A stretch of DNA of 64,000 bases from positions 186,001 through 250,000 of the forward strand of contig NW_002476457.1 in NCBI RefSeq assembly GCF_000189635.1, written 5' to 3'. The notes beneath the pieces are model-generated. The model was not told the DNA's origin, searched no databases, and was given only the letters and a program-made list of their open reading frames with translations. The first letter of the stretch is position 1; each line of letters begins with the position of its first letter. Source of the stretch: Tetrahymena thermophila SB210. Its lineage: Eukaryota; Ciliophora; Oligohymenophorea; Hymenostomatida; Tetrahymenidae. This document shows, piece after piece, positions 12,601 to 23,504 of this stretch. Made by a program: the position numbers and the translations under genes.

Positions 12601-14980
12601 TGTTGTATTTTAACTTTCTGATTTATAAGATTAATTAATAATCTAAGGAAGCTTAGAAAATGTAAATAAAGTATTGTATAATAAAATAATATTTGCTAAT
12701 TAGACTTAAATCACTTCAAAAAGCTCTCCAAAAGTAACTCTGACAATTTAAGATGATATAAATTATCCTCTCATAAAATAATTTAATATTTATGAGAGCT
12801 AATTTATTATTCTAAAAAAGTAATTATAAGTCAACAGTGAGAACAATCTTCAAATATAAATTAACAAGTAATTTCCAGGAGGTGTTATTTATATTGAATC
12901 TGAGATAGCCTTCTCTTTCTCAAAAGATTCTTTTATTGTCTCAGATACTTAGGATTTAACTTACTAATATCTTTATCTTTAATCACCAAATAATTATAAT
13001 TTGATACCTCCAAATTTTTGGTTGTAGGAATCTGGTAATAGCGATATGTCATTTAAAGGCTCAACTACTTCTAGCATGTTTTAAAAATCTTATAGTTTCA
13101 AAATTATTGCCTCAGATGGATATACCTATGCTGAAGACCTATTTGTTTTGGAAGTCAGTGGGATTCCTCTAATTTACTTGCTGAATCTACTACTCAAAAT
13201 AATTGGCCCTATTGTTTTTTTAATCGGTCTAATTTAGTAAAGAAGTGTATTCTTAAATTCAATTTTCAGGAAAAGAGTAACTTTTCCTGAAGAGGTGGCT
13301 GTTTGTAATGAATTTTATATGAAGCAAATCATAATTCAAGGAAATAATTAAAAATACTCATAAATTATTCTGATTTAGCTATTCAATAAAGTATTTTAAG
13401 AGAAAAAATTAGAGAGGCTATAAAACTCGCAATAAAGAAACTCATTTACTTTAAATTATTTTTATTAAAAAATTTAAAACAAATAAAATAAATTAGATTA
13501 TCAAAATAAACAATTTTAAGTTCTTATTACAAGAAATATTAATCTAAAGTAAACGAAATTATTGAAATAAATTTAGGATTTAAAGTAACTGAAGCCTCAT
13601 GACTAGCCCTTTCTAATTGAAAAAAAGTATATGGACAGTAAAGGAAATATAATGATGTCTCTCGTCATAAAAGATATTCTAAATTATGACATTAAAATAA
13701 AATAATTAGACAAACAAAATTTTGAAAATGATATTTAGAATATAGATTCTAAAATTTATAGAGCATTAAGGGCTTAGATTTCTAGATATTTTTTAAACTT
13801 AGATTATAGATCATTCATAGTTTATAGCTACATAAAATATTTTTGCAATAAGGAAATTCAAAATTGTCAAAATAACTGGTTTAAAGCTATAGTAAAAATA
13901 GACTACTAATTAGACAATGTACTTAAATAAAGCTATTAATACTAGAAGCAATCAAAAGTATTTCCAAAGCTGGAGTTAAAATATAATGTACTATTGGAAA
14001 TACTATAATTCTTGAAATTATTTCCTTAGTAGTTAAATATAATTCCTGATTCTTTTGAGTAATTTATTGAGCTTTGCATAGAACATCAAGCAAAAATCAA
14101 TTTATACTTAATTAGAGAAGTCATATTTGCTGATACTTATGGATTTTGTGGAGAAAAAACTTCTAAGTTAAAAGTAGCTTTTGGTTAATCATTGCATATT
14201 GATTCACAAAAAATTAAATAAATCATTGCATGTAAAAAAAGGAAGATAAATAAATGGTTTAGGCCTATTTACAAGCTTTTAAATTTAGAGTATGCTTAGT
14301 ATGGTATTTCTAAAAATATGAGATTGCCTACTTGGCTTTATTTAGATTAAAAAAATGGAGTGATTATTTTGCATGGAATACCTGTATAAGATGATATAGA
14401 AGAAATACTCATAAGAATTTTAGATAACACAGGATATATAATTTAATAATACATGCTAAAAATAGTAAAAAATTTAAATATAAATTAATAAAATAATGAT
14501 ATTGATTAAATTTACTAAGTAGCTGATGAGACGAACTATTAAAATAATAGCAATTAATCATTTAAATAATATAATTAAGAAATAAATATATTGTAAACAA
14601 ATAACGCAAATAAAATTCCATCAATGATTAAGAGGTATTCTGAGGAATAGCCAATATAAATTAAACATGAATTTTCTCAAATTTGCCTATCTACATAACT
14701 ATCCCCTACTAGTAAAATGAGTGATTATAATTTTAAAGTTAAAAAAAATTCTAAAAACGCTGATAACTAAAATATAGAGTTAATTTCTTTGAATGAAGAT
14801 CAAAACACTATGAACAATTTTTTCAATAATAATAAATAGGACCTCACATTCAGCCAATAGCTTTAATTTCCAAAATTTCTATAAAATAGGAATCACTTAG
14901 AAAAAGAATTAACTCATTCTTCAGAATACAAATATTAAATTCAAGAGAAAAATTAAATATTAGATGAAATTATAGAATGA
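9695..14980 (+). CDS. B1: LVIVD/cadherin-like single-pass membrane protein
   Basis: Single frame of 1,761 residues from ATG 9695 to TGA 14978-14980. The N-terminus (MLQIIKIFFTIIYICNSQ) is a convincing signal peptide. Layout follows A1: LVIVD/propeller-like ectodomain, a CADG-like domain ending near residue 1155 (FKIIASDGYTYAEDLF), a hydrophobic segment at about 1160-1183 (IPLIYLLNLLLKIIGPIVFL), then a tail with the conserved block around YMDSKGNIMMSL and a second CADG-like motif near 1544 (LPTWLYLDQKNG then LHGIP). The C-terminal about 150 residues are Asn/Ser/Gln-rich and differ from the A genes, ending in DEIIE. A tract at 12972-13847 is identical to B2, a sign of recent conversion. Surface role inferred, function unknown. 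Confidence 0.88.
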
Positions 14981-15198
14981 ATAAAAATCCTTTAGGCTAA
15001 AATTGAAATACTTTCAACTTGTCCTCTGAAATAGTAATATGGTGTTATAAAAATAAAATATTATTTTTAGTCAGATTTGTTTAAAATAAATTTTTTTTTT
15101 CAAGAGTTATCTTAATTTGTTGAATTTAGTATTTTCATGAACAAGTTAATAAAAATAATTTTTTAATTTTTTTTTTAATCTTAATTTATTATTCTAAT

Positions 15199-15728
15199 AA
15201 AATAACATTTTAATTAAGTTAATTAATTACATTTTTATTTTATTTATTTTAAACTTGAAAATATTTTTTTTGAAATTTTAGAAAATATTACACAAATAAA
15301 TAACTCACCTTACAATTTAAAATTTCTCAATATCAATTTAAAAGCAAAAGATAACAATTTTATTATTTAAAAAATGAATGATATTTTTTTGATTTTGTTT
15401 ATTGAATAAAATGATTGTAATTGATTAAGTAATTTATAAGACTTTAATTTAAATTACAAATTAAAAATAGCGAATAAAAGTAATAAATAACATGTTATTT
15501 ATGATAAATTTATTTTGGAATTATATTTTTATACAAATTTCCATAATTGAAAATGAATTTATACAATTTATAATTTTTAATTTATTTTATAATTTGAGAC
15601 AAATATTTTAATATGATTGATTTGTCAGTCCAAAAATGTATTAATATATTAATTTTATATAATAATAATTATTATTATTAGTTAAATATTAGTTTAATAG
15701 CTTAAGAGTTCTATTTTAGCTCGTTAAT
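15199..15728. repeat. Duplicated spacer block, copy 1
   Basis: Shares long stretches with about 21700-22200 and, less completely, 35100-35449. Landmarks are a poly-T run followed by GAAATTTTAG, a TAATAATTATTATTA run, and GAGTTCTATTTTAGCTC at the right edge. Each copy lies downstream of an array gene, marking the ends of duplicated units. Confidence 0.65.
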
Positions 15729-16040
15729 GGAGCAGGAGGTTAAGATGGATATTATTGGTTAGATTTACTGGTAGAACTATCTCTAAGCGGCTCAGATCTA
15801 TGATAGTCTATTCTATCCATAAATTTGTCATTGATTAAATTATTTCTAATGTAAGAGTGGTGATGATTATTAGGCATTCTGCTTGCATTGTATTCACCAA
15901 TAGAGCCAGCTTCACTAGAAGAATGTTCATATAGAGCGCTGCTGCTACTATGAGGATGATAGTAAGATTGCTATTACTTTACTGCTATTATTGTTATGAA
16001 TAACCTTAAGTCTATCCTTATTATTATTCTCCTTATATTT
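15729..16040 (-). pseudogene. Fragment of kinase exon 1, copy 1
   Basis: Minus-strand match to the 3' part of exon 1 of the kinase gene (38147-38525). It keeps SYYHPHSSSSA, the region around the HHH run, and SNQQYP, with scattered substitutions. The long Gln run of the parent is mostly deleted, and the match stops about where the parent's coding sequence reaches its splice site. No kinase domain is nearby, so this is a dead fragment carried along in the array duplication. Confidence 0.75.
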
Positions 16041-16227
16041 TTTGCTCTCAATTTTCATAGCGGGGTAGAATTTAAAATTTAATAGCTTGGCTATATTTCA
16101 TTTAAATTACAATAATTTTGAAAATTCATCGTTTTTAATTATAAAAATTTTTTGCCTAATCCCATCTATCAAAATAATATAAGCTGCTAAATAAGAATTA
16201 TAAATAAAAGTAAATTAATTATCTTAA

Positions 16228-19200
16228 ATGATTTTATAGGCTATAATTTTATTCTATGCATTAGAAAGAATTATGAGTTAAGCTTTGGATTAAAATATCT
16301 CTGGGGTATATTCACCATAATAATCAAATATTTTAAGCAGCTCATATGATAACTTGTGGTCTCCCCTTTAGATCAGAGTAGCAACAGATTTAGATTTAGT
16401 ATATGTTTCTTGCGGGTTCAGAGGAATTAATATAATTAACAAAGAAGGAAGTCAGATACTCTTTTCATAAAACATCAATAGTGAGTATGTTTAATCATTT
16501 GAATCTACTTCGGATGGATAGTATATTTTTATAGTAATATCATAATTTTTAGCTGTATACCATTTGTAATTTAATAATTTATCTTAATCCCATTTAGTAA
16601 TGTAGAACTTTTATTTGGTATAAAATATAACTTTTCAGACAGACGTTTTAAACACTAATTATAATTAACAAAGTGAATTGCTTGCAGTAGCTGTATAAAC
16701 AGGAAATGTTTTCCTCTATAACACTACATTTAAGAACCAATTTCAATTATTATCAAAATTTAGCACAGGCTCCAATTTGATAAATAGCTTATTTATTTCA
16801 CAAGATGGAAATTGGCTTTATATAGCAAGTGATGTTAAGGGTTTGTTTATGATGAGTATAAAAAAATAATAATTATTTGAAAATAATAATAAATAAGATA
16901 CTTCAGAAAAATTGATTGTTGCTGCTCATGGAAATTTTGGATTAAGGGCATACTAAGTTATTGGATCTAAAGATAATCTCTATATTTATGCTTTTGATTT
17001 CTGGTATGGATTTTTTTTTGCAAATGCAGAAGAAGTAATTAAAAGTTAGGAAACATAATTCCCAATTTAATTATCTTTTATTTCCTACTGGCCTTTTTAA
17101 GAAATATAAAAAACTTGCTAAACTATTCTTATTAATCAAGATGAAAGTCTACTTTTTATTGGAGTGAGATAGTATGGTATTGTAATATTAGATATTAGAA
17201 ATAGAACATAAATTTAAGTTTTTGAATTTATAAGGCTAGACTCTCTGATTTATTCAATAGCACTTTCAAATTAAGAAGATTTTTTATACGTAACAACATC
17301 AGATATTATATTAACCTATACTTAAGATAAACCTAACTTAAATTAAGATCTCCCTAATTTATTTAACACTCACTAAATAAAATATCAAGACTTTCTTAAT
17401 TAGGTATACAAATGGAGATGTTATGTTGATATTACTGATTAATACCTAATCGGTTCATTTGACTCAGCTGGCTTGTATATTTTTCCTTTTTATAATGATC
17501 CTTACAAATTTGATGTCAACAATTATGTATTCTATGACATTTATGTTGATAGTTTATATCTAGATAAGGGAAATAAGTATTTTGTTATTCCAAGATATTT
17601 TTCAGAATAGAATATTGGAATTTATTAATATGCACCTCTAGATGATAGCGCTGATTAGTAAAATATTTCTTTTACCAATATGAAACTAATAAAAGACTAT
17701 AGCGCTAATGAGCTTGAATTATCAGAAATGATAGTTTTTAGTTTAGATGCTAAGTATGCTGTGTAAACATATGGTGTCGGTTTAATAATTTATGACTCAA
17801 TCGACATCCTCAATATAAAAATTCTATCAAGATGGAATAATTTAGATTTTATGATTGGATAAAATTAAGGTGCTTGTTTCACAAAAGATAATAAATGGAT
17901 ATACAGTACAATTAGGTTTTTTGGAGTATATCTTTTAAACGTTGAAGATAAAACTAATCCTATTCTTACTGACTATGTTAGAACAAATGGTGGTGAAAAT
18001 GTTAAAATATTTTCATCATCAAATTTTATTTACTTACTTGATGGCAAAAGAGGATTTGCAATAATTGATGCTAATTATGCTCCTAAATTGTAAATAGTTT
18101 CCAGAGTAGAATTAGGTGGATACACAGTAGATATTTTATTGCTAAAAGAGGAAAAATATGCTTTAATAACTGATAATTCAAATGGATTTCTAAAACTCAT
18201 AGATATAAGAGATAAAAATTTTCCTTAAATAGCTTATACTATCAGCTTTGGTAATTAATAAAGCATGGCTTAATGTTTTACCCAAACAGCTTAGCATCTA
18301 TTTGTATCAACTAATGGAGGAATGCTTGTACTTCCTACATCTAGTTAAGTGTAAATACATACATAAGTAAATTTAATTCGCTTAAATAATGAAACTGGAT
18401 AAAAAGAAATTATAAAATTTGAAAAAATAACTTAAGAATCCAATTAGCATGATTTTAATCTTAATCAAGAGTACTTATTTTCTGTTGGCCAAAATATTTA
18501 GTTTGATTTTGTTATTCTATTTCCTTTAGATGAAAATATGTAAATTACACATATTTTTTATTATCTTAATGGATAAAGTCAATAAATCCCAAGTTTCTTT
18601 GAATTTAATTAATTTTAATAATCTGTTATATTTAATGTTGATAAGAGCTTAATTAATTTCAATTCAGCTAAACCCAACTTAAATATTTTGCTTATAAAAA
18701 CAGTAATTCCCTTAAATTAAAATTCTTTTTTATTTAAACCTGAAGAGCTAGATGGTAATTATGCAACTAATACTACTTAATCTTAATTGATTTACCAATA
18801 TCTTTGTGATAAAAACATAATAATCAATAGCATTCTTAATGATTTATTCGATTTTTCCATACCATTAAATTTAGAGTCTAAATTTTAGACTAAATTACTT
18901 GATCCATCAATAATGGTTTCACCTGTACATTGCGGACATTGCGGATGCGGACATTTTTTTTGGCCGCAAAATGTCCGCAATGTACAGGTATTACCATCAA
19001 TACTCCCTGAAAACAATTACTAAAAACTTATTTCTAAAATTACTGAGAGAATTTAAATAACCTTAATGAAATCTTTTTACATAAACCCTATTCAGTTTTA
19101 TGTATAAACCTCATTATTTTTTGATAATTCAAATTCAATTTAATTCATAAAATCTAATTCTTAAAATATAATTTTAATAACCTTGTCTATTTAGAGTAGT

Positions 19201-21516
19201 GATGGAAAATTAATCTTCAAATCAAATTCTAGTCTAGCTTTTTAATTATCTGAAAAGTAAGATTAATTAACAATATCTGGAAATTTAGAGATCATCAATA
19301 AGGTGTTGCATAATAAAATAATATTCGCTAATAATACATAAATCACTGCATAAATATCTCCAAATATAACATTAAATATTCAAGACAATCTAAATTATCC
19401 TCTTATTGAATAGCTAAGCATTTATGAGAGTTAATTTATTATTATTAAGGAATAATTGTAATTTAACAGTGAAAATAAACTACAAAATTAGTTTGACAAT
19501 TAATTTTAAGGAGGTATTATTGATATTGAATCTGAAATAACCTTCTCATTTTAAAAAGGTACATTTACAGTCTCTGACGTTTAAGATATAACTTATTAAT
19601 TTCTTTATCTTTAATCCTCAAATCAATATATTTAAATTCCATCAAATTTTTGGTTAGTATAAATAAATAATAACTAATTATTATTTAAAGGCTCAACAAC
19701 ATAGAGTATGTATTAAAAATCTTACACATTTAAAATAGTTGCCTCTGATGGATATACTTCAGCTGAGGATACTTTTACTATAAAAGTACGTGGAATACCT
19801 TTATCTTACATTTTAAATTTGTTATTAAAGATTTTTGGCCCTATTATTTTCTTTCTTGGTCTGTTTCGATAAAGAAATATTTTTTTAAATGCTATTTTTG
19901 AAAAAAAAGTAACTTTTTCTTAAGAAATAACTTTTTGTGATGAGTTTTATCTTAAAAAAATAATAATATTAGGCGATATTTAAAAATAATCTAAAGATAT
20001 TTTAAGCCAATTATTTAATTAAATTTTAAACTTGAAAATTGAAGTGAATAATATGAATTAAAAATAGGATACAAAAACTAAAAATAAAAAAAATAAATTA
20101 AATTTATTGTATAAAGATACTTTTAACAATTTACAAAATTAAGATGAATAATAGAAATAAAACTTTGTACTTCATCCAAATCAAAATAATTATCATTAAT
20201 AAAAAAATGCAAAATTAATTTAAAATTTAAAGAAATAGAAAGTTCATAACTCTTATTCAACTTTAGAAAAGAGATATATGGATCAAAAAGGAAACATTCT
20301 TATGTCTGTTGTGATCGAAGACATATTAAAATATAAAATATGTGAAACTAATAAATTAGCGGACTTTAAACAAGATATTAAGAACACCGATTCTAAAATA
20401 TATAGAGCAATAAGAGCTTAGATAGCTAGATATTTTTTAAATTTAGATTAAAGATCATTCATGCTTTACAAATATATAAAATAAATTTTCATAAAAACTC
20501 AATCTTGCTAAAATGACTGGTTTAAAGCTATAGTTGATTTATAGTTTTATGATTATAAACAGGATAATTAAAATAATTATCTTTAAAGAAATAAGAAAAC
20601 TTTCCCATAATTGAAACTAAAATATGGAGTATTATTAGAAATTTTTTAAATCTTTGAGTTGGTTCCTTAACAATTTAAAGAACAAATAGATACTTTTGAT
20701 TAATTTTTTTAGATTTGCTAAGATTATATAACTTAAATCAATATATATCTTATAAGAGAAGTTTTATTTGCAGATGCACTAGGATTTTCTACTGAAGAAC
20801 CTTCAAAGTTTAAAGTAGCAATAGGATAATTGCTTCATATTGACCCATAGAGTATCAAATAAATCATAGCATTTAAGAAAAAGAAAATAAGTAAATGGAT
20901 AAGACCACTTTTAAAATTTTTAAATATAGAATACTCTTAACATGGAATTTATAAAAATATGAGATTACCTTCTTGGCTGAACTTAGATTAAAAAAACGGA
21001 GTTATTATTTTATATGGAACACCTCAGCTAGATGATATTGATGAATAGCTAATAAGAATTCAAGATAACACAGGATATGTTATGAAATAGTTTTTATTAA
21101 AAGTTATTCAAAATCCGAATAAAAAAAATAGTTAGAATGAGATTGATAAGATTTATGAAGTTGCTGATGAGATCTAATATAAAAATGAATTCTCTTCTCT
21201 GTAAAATAGATAATTAAATGATACATAAAACTATTATTTAAAAAGAAAAAATTCATTTATGATGAGGTCATTTAGATAAAGTACCATAAAAAATAATTAG
21301 CCATTCATGCTATAACTCAGTTAAATTTCTTATCATAAGCCTGATAAAAGTTATATTTATAAATTTAAAAATAAAAATAACTCAATCAAAAATTAAGAAG
21401 ATGCAAATTCTCAATTAATTTTTTTGAATGATGATAGAAGCTTGTTAAACAAACCAATAGATATATAAACTTCTACTTTAAGTATAGCTTAAGAATTATT
21501 TGTCTCCAATCAATGA
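16228..21516 (+). CDS. A2: LVIVD/cadherin-like membrane protein with inserted palindrome
   Basis: Single frame of 1,762 residues, ATG 16228 to TGA 21514-21516, closely related to A1 along its whole length (same start, propeller-like ectodomain, CADG-like domain, hydrophobic segment, tail with second CADG-like motif). It is about 30 residues longer than A1 because of a 90-base in-frame insertion at residues 896-925 (annotated separately), which adds a Cys/His-rich run, HCGHCGCGH, in the ectodomain. About 160 bases near 16682-16842 are identical to A1 (4018-4178), while flanking sequence differs by several percent, suggesting conversion. The start is supported by conservation of the first 31 residues with A1. 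Function unknown; whether the inserted protein still folds cannot be told from sequence. Confidence 0.86.
18904..19002. mobile_element. 81-bp MITE-like palindrome with 9-bp target duplication, inside A2
   Basis: CCATCAATA occurs at 18904-18912 and 18994-19002; A1 has the site once. Between them lie 81 bases with a perfect 20-base inverted repeat, ACCTGTACATTGCGGACATT and its complement, extended outward as TGGT...ACCA with a 3-base mismatch. The insert is about 44% G+C in a very AT-rich gene and has an inner direct repeat of GCGGACATT. It codes for no transposase. Insert plus duplication equal 90 bases, so the reading frame survives. A 9-base duplication is typical of Mutator-like (MULE) elements; that class assignment is inference. 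Confidence 0.82.
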
Positions 21517-21699
21517 ACAGTTATTATTTGAAAACTTTCGACAATACAATACAATATAGGTTTTTTGAAACTAAAATTTATAAATTTTATGTAAAATTTA
21601 ATTGAAAATGTACTTCAAAAATATAATTTTTATTTTTTATAAAAACATTTTATTTTTTATAAATTGAAGACTTTTAATAAAAATTAATTTTTTAAACTA

Positions 21700-22200
21700 T
21701 TTAATTACATTTTTATTTTATTTATTTTAAACTTTATTATATTTTTTTTTGAAATTTTAGAAAACATTACACAAATAACTCACCTTAGAATTTAAAATTT
21801 TTCAATATCTATTTAAAGCAAAAGACACTAATTTTATTATTTAAAAAGTGAATGATATTTTTTTTAATTTGTTTATTGAATACTTTTTTATTCATCTAAA
21901 AATAAATGTAATTGATTAATTAAGTAATTTATTATACTTTAATTTAAATTGAAAATTAAAAATGGTGAATAAAATTAATAAATAAGATGTTATTTATGAT
22001 AAATTTATTTTACTATTAAATTTTTATAACTGAATATGAATTTATACAATTTAATAATTTTTAATTTATTTTATAATTTGAGGCAAATATTATATTATGA
22101 TTAGTTTTTCAGTTCAATAATGTATTAATATATTAAAATAATATAATAATTATTATTATAAGCTAAATATTTATTTTAATAGCTTAAGAGTTCTATTTTA
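21700..22200. repeat. Duplicated spacer block, copy 2
   Basis: Second copy of the block at 15199-15728, with the same order of landmarks and the same right edge (GAGTTCTATTTTAGCTC). It follows an A gene here but a B gene in copy 1, so units have been joined differently. Confidence 0.65.
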
Positions 22201-22210
22201 GCTCATTAAT

Positions 22211-22390
22211 GGAGCATGAGGTTATAGTGGATATTATTGGTTAGATTTGCTGGTAGAACGGTCTCAATGTGACTCAGGTCTTTGAGAGTCTATTCTATCC
22301 ATAGATTTGTCATTCCTTAAATTACTTCTACTGTAAGAGTGGTGATGATTATTAGGAATTTTGTTTGCATTATATCTACCAATAGAGCCA
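22211..22390 (-). pseudogene. Fragment of kinase exon 1, copy 2
   Basis: Minus-strand match to 38147-38335 of the kinase gene, shorter than copy 1, ending abruptly at 22390 in an A-run where the A-gene remnant begins. It keeps DKSMDRIDS and SNQQYP in translation. Non-functional fragment. Confidence 0.75.
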
Positions 22391-22404
22391 AAAAAAATAT
22401 ATTG

Positions 22405-22720
22405 GCTACAAATTCATATAAGCAACGTGAATTACTTGCAATATCTACAAAAAGAAGAAAAATTTTACTCTATAAAACTATACATAAATAGTGATTTACC
22501 GTAGATTCTCGTTAATTAAGGACCAGTTTAATTAAGGACTTATTTAAAAAATGTTTTTTTTAAGGACTAAATTTTTACAAAAATTTTGATTTGAATTTGT
22601 CCTTAATTAATGAGAAACTACGGTATATTATTATCAACGTTTAATACAAGTTCTAATTTAGTTAATAAGATGGAAATTGATTTTATATAGCAAATGATGT
22701 TAATGGCATGTAAATTAAAT
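22405..22720 (+). pseudogene. psi-A: remnant of an A-type gene
   Basis: Matches a short internal stretch of A1 around 3990-4180 (residues about 145-205): NSYKQRELLAIS corresponds to NTNYNQQSELLAVA, and after the inserted element LLSTFNTSSNLVN and DVNG follow in the same order as in A1. It has in-frame TGA codons, a short deletion and no start, and is split by the 125-base element at 22499-22623. It is the remains of a third A copy. Confidence 0.72.
22497..22625. mobile_element. TA-flanked 125-bp MITE-like element
   Basis: TA at 22497-22498 and 22624-22625 flank a 125-base segment with terminal inverted repeats of about 25 bases: CCGTAGATTCTCGTTAATTA at the left and its complement, with two mismatches, at the right. 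TTAATTAAGGAC is repeated again inside the left end. There is no coding capacity. TA duplication and this kind of end are features of Tc1/mariner/pogo-type non-autonomous elements (established for the superfamily; the assignment is inference). It interrupts psi-A. Confidence 0.8.
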
Positions 22721-23504
22721 AAATATTAAGATTTTTTATGTTCAACAATTAAATGGAAAAATAATATTGATTTTAGTGATCATTGCATGAAACGAGCATT
22801 TATTCTATTTGTTTATACATTTTTCTTTATTACAAAGATTTAAACATATTTGATATAAATAATAATTTCGACTATAATGCTTAAGTTAAAATTTTACTTT
22901 ATATAAACTAATTTGTGAAGTTTTAATTTTGAATAAAAATATGCTAATCTATTATTAGAAGTTACAATTAATTTAATGATATCCTTTAAAAAAATTTCAA
23001 ATTTTATATAATCAAATATAAAGAACATAGTTAATGTAAAGGTTTTCTTTATTATATTATAAATAAATTTACATTAAATTTTCACTATTACTTATAAAAA
23101 AGAGAAACAAAACTGAAAATTAAAAATTTTTTATTGAATTTTCTTAGTAATTATTCATAGTAATATTACTAATAATTAATCATATGACTTTATGGGTAAT
23201 TTAGTCTATCATTAAAAAACATTTAAATAAAAAAATTTCCTTTGATGTCTTAATTTCATAATATTTTTTTTCATTTATTATTTAACAAACAAACAAAATA
23301 AATAACTCTAAACCAGCAAATTAAATTTCTATTTTTAGGTAAAAGCTAGCTTATTAATTAAATAAAGGAAGAAAAGAATTGGTTTTTGATTCCAGATAAA
23401 TTATATTTATATATATAAATAACTGTTTACAAATTTAAACGATTTAAATAACTTTAATCAAGAAAAGAAGAAATAAGGAAAAGGTGAATCAATTTTCAAC
23501 TTAA

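Larger units (their letters stand above)
14981..16227. other. Spacer B1-A2
   Basis: AT-rich spacer holding a duplicated spacer block (about 15199-15728) and a broken piece of the kinase gene (15729-16040), both annotated separately. About 16041-16227 is the 5' flank of A2. Confidence 0.6.
21517..23504. other. Spacer A2-B2 with remnants
   Basis: Two kilobases without an intact gene. It holds a duplicated spacer block (about 21700-22200), a second kinase fragment (22211-22390), an A-gene remnant split by a MITE-like element (22405-22720), and the B2 5' flank (from about 22910). Confidence 0.65.

Noticed and set aside
22497..22625. Calling the TA-flanked element an internal eliminated sequence
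   Set aside because: The ends do not match the TAYAGYNR-type consensus known from Paramecium, and the host sequence is already a pseudogene, so a MITE is the simpler reading.
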